Source: Microcaldota archaeon (GTDB lineage Archaea > Micrarchaeota > Micrarchaeia > Norongarragalinales > UBA10210). From it: 11,473 nucleotides of DNA. Location of the stretch: the NCBI GenBank assembly GCA_013331595.1, contig DUGE01000076.1:1-11473 (forward strand). Reading direction: 5' to 3'. Numbering within the stretch: position 1 is the first letter of the stretch; each line of letters begins with the position of its first letter. The notes under the pieces were generated by a model. The model ran no database searches and was not told the DNA's origin. It was given only the letters and a program-made list of their open reading frames with translations. Positions 5,877-11,473 of this stretch are shown here, one piece after another. The translations under genes and the position numbers were made by a program.

Positions 5877-6077
5877 ATGGTCAAATGCACTTTCTGCTCG
5901 AAGGAAATACACATCGGGACGGGGTTCGTCATATTCAAGAAATCCGGCCAGGCTTTGAACTACTGCTCGCGCAAGTGCATGCGAAACCTGGAAATGGGCC
6001 GAAACCCGCGCAATTACAAGTGGTCTTCGCCTGCAATTGCCACGACCCAAAAGCAAAAACAGCCGGCAACCGTTTGA
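5877..6077 (+). CDS. rpl24e: Ribosomal protein eL24
   Basis: A 66-residue large-subunit zinc protein. The zinc site is C4, C7, C30 and C34 (KCTFC and YCSRKC), followed by the conserved MGRNPRNYKW. A 14-residue Gln/Lys-rich tail after the core is extra. ATG 5877 is preceded by a TATA-like TTTTATTAAT centred about 26 bases upstream, so besides read-through from eS28 it may have its own leaderless promoter. In many archaea ndk and infB follow here; neither is present in this window. Confidence 0.95.
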   Translation: MVKCTFCSKEIHIGTGFVIFKKSGQALNYCSRKCMRNLEMGRNPRNYKWSSPAIATTQKQKQPATV

Positions 6078-6109
6078 TTAAAAACCAGCGGCTGGCACTA
6101 TTCTACCGT

Positions 6110-7015
6110 ATGGAAAGGCAAACTCGAAGTCTTTTAGCTGCGCTTTTGCTAGCCAGTTCAGCACTCGCCCTTTCGGGCTGCGTTTTTCCCCTGGTTGAAG
6201 TCAGGCCGCAAGTGAACGTTTCAAACATCACCATCAACGTTCCTGAAAACATTTCAATCCAGACGCCCAACCAAACGCGGGATTTCAACCTAACTATAGC
6301 AAATGCGCCGAACAACCTCACCGTGTGCATAATAGGGATTGAAACCCAGCAGTCTGACGATTTGTTTACGGGCAGCTTTACCCACGGTTCTCGCAATTTC
6401 TCGTTCCACCCGCAATACTACTCGGGCGAAGACGACTTGGGCGAATGCAATTTGTTTGTCGCAAAGGGCGATGCTGTCGGCCAGTACGTTGGAAGAACCC
6501 AGCGTGACGCGCTGGTCAAAGGAGTAAACGATGGCGTGAGCCTACTCATGGACAGGCTGGCGTTATTCTACATCAAGGAAGATCCCACCGTCGATGGATG
6601 GCAGTTCATAGTCAAAGACATTCTTCCAATCCAAAGCCAGAGCATAGCCCACGAGCTTGTAATTCCACAAAACAAGACGATTTCCCGCACGCTCAAATTC
6701 GTGAACAACGATTGGATTTGGCAGGGCTACAAGAATTTTGCCGTGCAAAATCTTGAAATTTTTGAGGTAATCCGGCCCGAAAGCACGGCTGTAATTCCAA
6801 CAGCATATTTCGCCACCGATTCCACAAGCGCAAGCGATCTTGCAATAATATATTCGATGCCGTTCCTATGGAAAAGCTCAATGCCCTTTGCAGGCAAAGT
6901 CATCTACTTTTCCTACGACGCGTTTGACACGACCAGCACGCCTTTGAAGGGAATAACCCGGCAGGCAGTAATCGCACTGCTGCAGGACTTTCTGGCAAAC
7001 AGATTTATTTTATAA
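6110..7015 (+). CDS. Lipoprotein with dense N-glycosylation sequons
   Basis: A 301-residue exported protein. Residues 1-23 form a signal (MERQTRS, hydrophobic core) ending in lipobox LSGC with C24. Residues 36-71 carry six N-X-S/T sequons (N36, N39, N47, N54, N60, N69), so the stem just outside the membrane would be heavily glycosylated if the cell has AglB. The remainder is a mixed alpha/beta globular domain with RTQRDALVKGVNDGVSLLMDRLALFYI near the middle and no motif I recognise. ATG 6110 starts exactly at the signal peptide; the frame is open further upstream, but that part only overlaps eL24. A TATA-like GATTAAAAACC at 6076-6086, just behind the eL24 stop, could drive it. It may be a solute-binding or surface-structure protein; unknown. 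Confidence 0.8.
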   Translation: MERQTRSLLAALLLASSALALSGCVFPLVEVRPQVNVSNITINVPENISIQTPNQTRDFNLTIANAPNNLTVCIIGIETQQSDDLFTGSFTHGSRNFSFHPQYYSGEDDLGECNLFVAKGDAVGQYVGRTQRDALVKGVNDGVSLLMDRLALFYIKEDPTVDGWQFIVKDILPIQSQSIAHELVIPQNKTISRTLKFVNNDWIWQGYKNFAVQNLEIFEVIRPESTAVIPTAYFATDSTSASDLAIIYSMPFLWKSSMPFAGKVIYFSYDAFDTTSTPLKGITRQAVIALLQDFLANRFIL

Positions 7016-7033
7016 CCCACCCTAAGTTTCTTG

Positions 7034-7053
7034 CCAAAAAAACTGCTTTTTGG
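7034..7053 (+). terminator. Hairpin after the lipoprotein gene
   Basis: CCAAAAA (7034-7040) pairs with TTTTTGG (7047-7053), loop AACTGC, 19 bases past the lipoprotein stop and 38 before valS. The T-run in the 3' arm fits archaeal termination, which depends on oligo-T. Confidence 0.4.
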
Positions 7054-7090
7054 AATTACAACCTACAATCAATAGTTTTGGTGCATTTGA

Positions 7091-9466
7091 ATGCTTGACA
7101 AACTCGACTTCAACAAGATTCAGGAAAAGTGGTCCGCCCACTGGGCGAAAGAGAAAGTGCACGAGTTCAAGCTCTCGAAAGGAAAAGAGCCGTTCGTGAT
7201 CGATTCTCCACCTCCTTTCCCGACCGGCGATTTCCACATGGGCAACGTGCTCAACTGGTCTTACTTCGACTTTGCCGCGCGCTACAAGCGCATGCGCGGC
7301 TTTGCAGTGCTTTTCCCGCAAGGCTGGGACTGCCACGGCTTTCCCACTGAAGTTAAAGTCGAGAAGAAATACGGCAAGCTCCCGCGCGGGCAATTCAGGG
7401 AAAAATGCCTCGAGTGGACGCACGGCATGATTGCAACAATCAAGCCGCAAATGAATGCATTGGGTTTCAGCATCGACTGGAGCCGCGAGTATTACACGAT
7501 TAACGACGATTACAAGCGCAAAGTCCAGCTTTCACTCTTGAAAAACTTCGAGTCGGGCTTGATTTACCGCGCCGAGCACCCCGTATTGTGGTGCCCCTCT
7601 TGCGAAAGTGCCATTGCAAAGGCTGAAACAGAAGAAACCCAGCGCGAAACTGCATTGAATTACGTAAAATTTTCCATAGAGAAGGACTCTTCACCCTTGC
7701 CCATCGCAACAACGCGGCCGGAACTTTTGCACGCCTGCGTTGCAATTGCAGTAAACCCGTCGGACGCGCGCTTCAAGAAACTCGTAGGGTTGAAGGTGAA
7801 AACGCCGATTTACGACAAGAGCGTCCCGATTGTTGCAGACGAGGCGGTCGATGCTTCTTTTGGGACAGGCGCAGTCATGATTTGCACTTTCGGCGACAAG
7901 CAAGACCTCCTCTGGCAGAAGCAGCACAAGCTTCCCGCAATAAGGGCAATGGACGATAAGGGCCTTCTTGTTAATGCAGGGAAATATTCAGGCCAGCACT
8001 TGACCAAGGCACGCACGGCAATTCTTGAGGAGCTTGCGCGCGAAGGGCTTTTGGAAAAACAGGAGAAGTTACAGCAAACGGTGAAAATCCACGACAGGTG
8101 CAAGAAGCCCGTGGAGCTCATGCTTTCAACCCAGTGGTTCTTGAAAATCAAGGGCCTAGAGGAAAAAATCCTCGCTGCCGCAAGGCAGGCGGAGTGGCAT
8201 CCTGATTTCGCGTTGCGGTTGTTTGAAGACTGGCTGAACGGATTAGAGTGGGACTGGTGCTTCTCGCGCCAAAGGGTTTTCGGAATTCCCATCCCATTCT
8301 GGTATTGCAGCGACTGCGGTAAAGTTTACCCGGCAAAAGAAAAAGATTTGCCAGTTGACCCGGCACAGGCAACGCCTCCGCGCGAAAAATGCGATTGCGG
8401 CCACGCCCTCGTGGGGGAGAAGAGCATTTGCGACGGCTGGGTTGACTCGAGCATAACGCCTTTGATTGTGAGCGGCTGGCCGGACTCTAAAGAATTCAAG
8501 GCGCTTTACGCCAACATCCTCCGCCCGCAAGGCACGGACATTATCCGCACTTGGGCGTTCTACTCGATTTACAGGTGCCTCATGATTACTGGAAAAATGC
8601 CGTTCAAGCAGGTTCTCATCAACGGCATGGTCCAAGGCGAGGACAAGAAGAAGATGAGCAAGAGCCTCGGCAATTACGTTGAGGCGAAAGACGTCCTTGG
8701 GAAATACGGTGCTGACGCGCTGAGGCAGTGGGCTGCGCTTGCAGGCTCGACAGGCAAGGACATTCCCTACGCGCCCAAGGAAGTTGAAAGGGCCAAGGCG
8801 TTCTTGAACAAGCTTTGGAACGCCTCCAAGTTCGTGGAAAAAATGGATGCGGTTGAAAAGCCGGGAAAACTTAGCTTGCCTGACGAGTGGATTCTCAGCA
8901 GGCTAAGCAGGACAATAGCGGCTGCAACGAAAGCCATGGATGATTACGATTACTACAGCGCAATCAACGCAATCTACGACTTTTTCTGGCATGATTTTTG
9001 CGATTACTACCTCGAGGACATCAAATACCGCACCTACGACGAGGCGAATGAAACCCGCAGCGCTGCATTCTACTGCAGCAGGAAAGTCATCCAGGATACG
9101 CTGAAAATGCTCGCGCCATTCGCGCCATTCACGACCGAAGAAGTTTTTGCCGGGCTTTTTGCCGCGGAAAAAAGCGACAGCATTCACCTTGAGAAATGGC
9201 CGGAAGCTGACAAAAAAAATGAGAACGACGAGGTAGAAGAAAAGGCCGGCCTCCTGCACTGCGCAATAACTGAAGTAAGGAAACGCAAGGCTGAAAAAGC
9301 GCTTTCCCTCGGCGCTGAAATAGCGCTCGTTAAAATCAAGGCAAGCGAAGAAGCGTGCAAATCAATGGCCGGATTGCAGGAAGACCTCAAGGGAATAGCC
9401 AGGGCCAAGGTCGTGGAATTCTCGCCCCAGCCTAATGCCCAAGGCATGGAAGTTTCAATCGAATAG
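7091..9466 (+). CDS. valS: Valyl-tRNA synthetase
   Basis: A 791-residue class I synthetase that charges tRNA-Val with valine and hydrolyses mischarged Thr. The catalytic signatures are HMGN (49-52, the HIGH motif) and KMSKS (521-525). Between them FPQGWDCHGFPTEVKVEKKYG and the editing-domain motif TTRPELL with FGTGAVMICTFGDKQD mark valine rather than isoleucine specificity, in the archaeal form. Zinc knuckles are seen at C168/C171 and at C406/C409 with C434/C436, followed by DGWVDSS. The helical anticodon-binding domain follows residue 600. The protein is somewhat short for archaeal ValRS, which I recall as roughly 850-890 residues. ATG 7091 has GGTG at 7080-7083 as Shine-Dalgarno. No frameshift is seen. 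Confidence 0.96.
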   Translation: MLDKLDFNKIQEKWSAHWAKEKVHEFKLSKGKEPFVIDSPPPFPTGDFHMGNVLNWSYFDFAARYKRMRGFAVLFPQGWDCHGFPTEVKVEKKYGKLPRGQFREKCLEWTHGMIATIKPQMNALGFSIDWSREYYTINDDYKRKVQLSLLKNFESGLIYRAEHPVLWCPSCESAIAKAETEETQRETALNYVKFSIEKDSSPLPIATTRPELLHACVAIAVNPSDARFKKLVGLKVKTPIYDKSVPIVADEAVDASFGTGAVMICTFGDKQDLLWQKQHKLPAIRAMDDKGLLVNAGKYSGQHLTKARTAILEELAREGLLEKQEKLQQTVKIHDRCKKPVELMLSTQWFLKIKGLEEKILAAARQAEWHPDFALRLFEDWLNGLEWDWCFSRQRVFGIPIPFWYCSDCGKVYPAKEKDLPVDPAQATPPREKCDCGHALVGEKSICDGWVDSSITPLIVSGWPDSKEFKALYANILRPQGTDIIRTWAFYSIYRCLMITGKMPFKQVLINGMVQGEDKKKMSKSLGNYVEAKDVLGKYGADALRQWAALAGSTGKDIPYAPKEVERAKAFLNKLWNASKFVEKMDAVEKPGKLSLPDEWILSRLSRTIAAATKAMDDYDYYSAINAIYDFFWHDFCDYYLEDIKYRTYDEANETRSAAFYCSRKVIQDTLKMLAPFAPFTTEEVFAGLFAAEKSDSIHLEKWPEADKKNENDEVEEKAGLLHCAITEVRKRKAEKALSLGAEIALVKIKASEEACKSMAGLQEDLKGIARAKVVEFSPQPNAQGMEVSIE

Positions 9467-9484
9467 TCGCCTACAGGCTCTTCC

Positions 9485-9499
9485 CCCCGGGGCGCGGGG
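9485..9499. terminator. GC-rich palindrome between convergent genes
   Basis: CCCCGGGG (9485-9492) followed by CGCGGGG lies between the valS stop and the stop of the convergent membrane protein gene, only 39 bases apart. It could stall transcription from both sides, but it lacks a clear oligo-T tract. Confidence 0.2.
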
Positions 9500-9505
9500 T
9501 AATGC

Positions 9506-9823
9506 CTAGGATTTGACGAAAAGCCTCAGGGCAGCCAAATAGCGCATTCTTTCAATGAAAGCCACATAAACCGAAACAAGGATTGCGAAAATGATTACGA
9601 GGAAGACCAAGTTTGAAAAACTGCCCGCGACAATCTGCATTGCAAGCTGGACGAAAAACAATACCGTCAGCGCAGTGAAAACAGTAGAGTTAAGGCTGGC
9701 TGATTGCATATAGGTTGAAAGAAGCAGCTTCCTATCTGAACCGCGAACGCCCTTGAGCATCGCATCCTTCTCGACGAAAGCATCGAACTCCGAATCTGAA
9801 CCCGAACTAAAACTGAAAGCCAA
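9506..9823 (-). CDS. Small two-TM membrane protein, hypothetical
   Basis: About 105 residues. The N-terminal third is soluble and acidic (FSSGSDSEFDAFVEKDAM), then KGVRGSDRKLLLST. Two closely spaced transmembrane segments follow (STVFTALTVLFFVQLAMQIVAG and NLVFLVIIFAILVSVYVAFI), ending in a basic RMRYLAALRLFVKS. I chose TTG 9823 because AGGGGGGAT lies about seven bases upstream. The frame is open up to TTG 9880, and ATG 9760 is another candidate, so the start is unsure. Both termini are probably cytoplasmic. Family and function unknown. SDSEFDAF faintly recalls the SDELDVF/SDDMDVF tails elsewhere in the window. Confidence 0.6.
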   Translation of the reverse strand: MAFSFSSGSDSEFDAFVEKDAMLKGVRGSDRKLLLSTYMQSASLNSTVFTALTVLFFVQLAMQIVAGSFSNLVFLVIIFAILVSVYVAFIERMRYLAALRLFVKS

Positions 9824-9856
9824 GCCAATCCCCCCTAAACGCGTTTTTTCGTTAAG

Positions 9857-9879
9857 TGTTGTGCTATACAAGTACAACA
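9857..9879. repeat. Inverted repeat upstream of the membrane protein
   Basis: TGTTGT (9857-9862) and ACAACA (9874-9879) flank CTATACAAG. On the minus strand this includes CTTGTATAG, a TATA-like sequence about 45 bases before TTG 9823. It may be an operator around a promoter, but the arms are only six bases. Confidence 0.25.
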
Positions 9880-9883
9880 ATAA

Positions 9884-10270
9884 TCATAATCTATCGACAT
9901 TGACTCTTTTTTCTGGCACTTTATGAAATAAAATTTTCACAGAATGAAGCGAACTAATAACGGGTACATCTGCGGTATTATGACGAGTGGCACCCCGGCT
10001 TAGAATAGTTGGTTGAATGGAAGCATCATAGATTTCTTGAAAACCATGTTCATCCAAGAAGTGCCTGGCAATATCTAAAGCAAGGTCATGATGCTGGCGG
10101 TCAAAGAAGTTGAAATGAGGCAGTACTGCACCTTGCCGAATTGTTCTCTCGGCGGTAATTCGGTTGGCGCGTAAAAATCTACGGAAAAGAGGGCCCACTC
10201 GTTCTCTGAGGTCGAATTCTGATTCGCCAAAGTGTTTCAAATTTTTAACTTTAATCTCTTCAGGACGCAC
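9884..10270 (-). CDS. Unrecognised soluble protein
   Basis: A 128-residue protein, His- and Arg-rich, without signal peptide, membrane segment or cysteines. Features are FDLRERVGPLFRRFLRANRITAERTIRQG (helical, basic), HFNFFDRQHHDLALDIARHFLDEHGF (His-rich helix) and PTILSRGATRHNTADVPV. None matches a family I can name. It starts at GTG 10270 with GAGG at 10278-10281 as Shine-Dalgarno and a TATA-like TTTAAATAAA near 10304-10313 on the minus strand. It is the first gene of a likely pair with the membrane protein behind it. The segment looks more AT-rich and less strict in codon use than the ribosomal genes around it, which may mean a recent arrival. Confidence 0.55.
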   Translation of the reverse strand: MRPEEIKVKNLKHFGESEFDLRERVGPLFRRFLRANRITAERTIRQGAVLPHFNFFDRQHHDLALDIARHFLDEHGFQEIYDASIQPTILSRGATRHNTADVPVISSLHSVKILFHKVPEKRVNVDRL

Positions 10271-10303
10271 AAAAAAACCTCTAATATACAGTGAAAGGCT
10301 AGA

Positions 10304-10328
10304 GTTTATTTAAAACTACCTGAGTTTT
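10304..10328. promoter_or_regulatory. AT-rich dyad in the divergent promoter region
   Basis: AAAACT (10312-10317) and AGTTTT (10323-10328) form an inverted repeat with loop ACCTG, adjoining the minus-strand TATA-like TTTAAATAAA. The 219 bases 10271-10489 separate divergent genes. They also hold GGTTTTTTAAACC (10371-10383), a possible TATA box for the ribosomal genes, which would give uS15 a leader of roughly 90 bases. No gene is seen in the gap. Confidence 0.3.
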
Positions 10329-10489
10329 TAAGTGGATTTCACCCAGGCGCCATAATTAGGGCGGCGAAAAGGTTTTTTAAACCCCCTCGTACAATATTTG
10401 TTTCTGTTTCTAGAAGCTTTTTCGAAGAACAGGCTAAAAGCGCATTAACCTGCGCCATGGCGAAATTCCCCAAAAAAAAAGGTTGTTTA

Positions 10490-10936
10490 ATGGCGAGAAT
10501 GCACACGCACAAGAAAGGCAAGAGCAAGAGCCACAAGCCCATGGTCAGCGGCAAGTGGGTCAGGGCCGACAGGAAGAAAGTGGAAGAACTCGTGACGCGC
10601 ATGTCCAAGGAAGGCGCTGAGCCCGCGAAAATAGGCCTCATGCTCCGCGACCAGCATGCAATTCCGGATGTGAAGGGCGTCCTCGGCATTTCCATCGACA
10701 AGTTCCTCCGCGAGAACAAGATTTACTCGGGATTCCCCCATGATTTGCTGGCGCTCATAAAGAAAGCGGTGACACTGCGCAAGCACTTGGACTCAAACAA
10801 GAAAGACGTGCACAACCGCACCAGGTTGCACAGCATCGAGGCGAAAATAAACAGGCTCGTAAAATACAACAGGGGCAAGAAGATTCCGGCAGGCTGGAAG
10901 TATTCGCCCGACCAAGCAGCATTGCTCGTAAAATAA
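10490..10936 (+). CDS. rps15: Ribosomal protein uS15, archaeal type
   Basis: A 148-residue small-subunit protein that binds 16S rRNA in the central domain. The long archaeal/eukaryotic form is evident: MARMHTHKKGKS at the start, then EELVTRMSKEGAEPAKIGLMLRDQHAIPDVK, and the universal S15 part with DLLALIKKAVTLRKHLDSNKKDVHNRTRLHSIEAKINRLVKYNRGKKIPAGWKY. ATG 10490 is chosen because relatives begin MARMH; the in-frame ATG 10457 would add 11 residues with a run of lysines. AAGGTTG at 10479-10485 is a weak Shine-Dalgarno. It precedes eS1, a common archaeal neighbour. Confidence 0.96.
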   Translation: MARMHTHKKGKSKSHKPMVSGKWVRADRKKVEELVTRMSKEGAEPAKIGLMLRDQHAIPDVKGVLGISIDKFLRENKIYSGFPHDLLALIKKAVTLRKHLDSNKKDVHNRTRLHSIEAKINRLVKYNRGKKIPAGWKYSPDQAALLVK

Positions 10937-10955
10937 ACTTTCTTTTTGAAAAAGA

Positions 10956-10980
10956 CGTTGTAGAACGGGGTTCTACGACG
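10956..10980. ncRNA. Hairpin 1 between uS15 and eS1
   Basis: CGTTGTAGAAC (10956-10966) pairs with GTTCTACGACG (10970-10980), 11 pairs including one G·T, with a GGG loop. It starts 20 bases past the uS15 stop and directly touches hairpin 2. Possible roles are termination, mRNA end protection, a processing site, or a repeat element. No oligo-T follows, which argues against a simple terminator. Confidence 0.5.
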
Positions 10981-11008
10981 CGTCGCAAAAGCAGGGGCTT
11001 TTGCAACG
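10981..11008. ncRNA. Hairpin 2 between uS15 and eS1
   Basis: CGTCGCAAAAGC (10981-10992) pairs with GCTTTTGCAACG (10997-11008), 12 positions with one C-A mismatch and an AGGG loop. It abuts hairpin 1 with no gap; the junction CGACGCGTCG (10976-10985) is itself a palindrome, so the two arms can swap partners. It runs directly into the eS1 promoter. Confidence 0.5.
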
Positions 11009-11009
11009 A

Positions 11010-11019
11010 AGTTTAATCA
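11010..11019 (+). promoter_or_regulatory. TATA-like box of the eS1 gene
   Basis: AGTTTAATCA is centred about 26 bases before ATG 11040, the leaderless spacing. It suggests that eS1 has its own promoter rather than relying on uS15 read-through. Confidence 0.45.
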
Positions 11020-11039
11020 AAGAAAAATACGGTGTTTAA

Positions 11040-11473
11040 ATGGCAGTTAAGAAGACAATTGACACGTGGAAGACAAAACAGTGGTATACGGTAGTCGCAC
11101 CCAAGTTCTTGGGCGAAGTTCACACTACGCTCGTAGTCCCTTCTTCTGATGAGGCTAACTTAACCAACCGCGTCGTCACCCTGCCGCTGAAGGAAATCAC
11201 GCGCGATTTCGCCCACGTTTACACTACGGTGCGTTTGCGCATTTCAGACATCAAGAACAAGAATGCATTCACGAAATTCATCGGCCACTCTCTCGCCCGG
11301 GAGTTCATTGCGACCCTCGTAAGGCGCAGGAGGGAAGCTTTGGACGTCCACCTTCCGCTTGAGTCGAAGGACGGCGTTGAATTCCAGTTGAGCGCCTTGC
11401 TCGTAACGCCCTCACCCTGCTCTGAAAAGCAGAAGAAGGCACTGAGGAACTCGCTGAGCGACGAATTGAAGAA
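11040..11473 (+). CDS. rps3ae: Ribosomal protein eS1 (S3Ae), cut off at the window end
   Basis: The frame from ATG 11040 stays open to the window edge, giving 144 residues of what is usually a protein of about 200. eS1 sits at the small-subunit platform near the mRNA exit. Recognisable segments are TWKTKQWYTVVAPKFLGEV, the VVTLPLKEITRDF strand region, NKNAFTKFIGHSLAREFIATLVRRRREALD, then VHLPLESKDG. The C-terminal part, including the last helix, lies beyond the window. It probably has a leaderless start behind a TATA-like box at 11010-11019. Confidence 0.95.
   Translation, partial: MAVKKTIDTWKTKQWYTVVAPKFLGEVHTTLVVPSSDEANLTNRVVTLPLKEITRDFAHVYTTVRLRISDIKNKNAFTKFIGHSLAREFIATLVRRRREALDVHLPLESKDGVEFQLSALLVTPSPCSEKQKKALRNSLSDELK

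Noticed and set aside
5885..6109. Upstream extension of the lipoprotein frame to 5885.
   Set aside because: It overlaps nearly all of eL24 in another frame, and the signal peptide starts at 6110.
10339..10786. Long open frames on the minus strand opposite uS15.
   Set aside because: They are antisense to a clearly conserved ribosomal protein and show no family features.
1..11473. CRISPR array, integrase, transposase or attachment site.
   Set aside because: No regularly spaced repeats and no protein with transposase or recombinase motifs were seen on either strand.

Overview
The window is archaeal. It carries archaeal/eukaryotic-type ribosomal proteins (eL8/L7Ae, eS28, eL24, archaeal-type uS15, eS1/S3Ae) and a valyl-tRNA synthetase of the archaeal kind. 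Many genes have a TATA-like box about 26-28 nt before a GTG or ATG, which suggests leaderless transcripts; others have a GGTG or GAGG Shine-Dalgarno. Short genes, many unrecognised small proteins and the lack of ndk/infB beside the L7Ae cluster suggest a DPANN-type genome (Diapherotrites or Micrarchaeota would fit). That placement is inference and needs a marker-gene tree.

Layout. 1-850 (+): the tail of a cut-off gene, then a protein that looks like the TraB/TIKI/ChaN hydrolase-like fold. 934-1561 (-): a VapBC-type toxin-antitoxin pair. 1631-2386 (-): an NAD kinase-like protein with an unusual four-cysteine insertion. 2482-4322 (-): a three-gene unit made of a membrane-anchored winged-helix regulator, a secreted cysteine-containing protein and a small lipoprotein. 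The regulator and the lipoprotein end in nearly the same tail (DVFDRALDAA). 4499-4840 (+): a charged helical protein behind a perfect 20-bp palindrome.

5008-6077 (+): the L7Ae-eS28-eL24 ribosomal cluster, followed by a lipoprotein rich in N-glycosylation sequons (6110-7015) and valS (7091-9466). 9506-10270 (-): a small two-TM membrane protein and an unrecognised protein. 10490 to the end (+): uS15 and the start of eS1, separated by two abutting hairpins.

The housekeeping genes are ordinary. The best candidate for something undescribed is 2482-4322. There a DNA-binding domain is tethered to the membrane, with its C-terminal tail predicted outside the cell. It is transcribed in the same direction as a secreted protein and a lipoprotein, and the lipoprotein's tail is the same motif. 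I read this as a possible envelope-sensing system or a shared sorting/interaction tag; the motif repeat is seen directly, the function is inferred.
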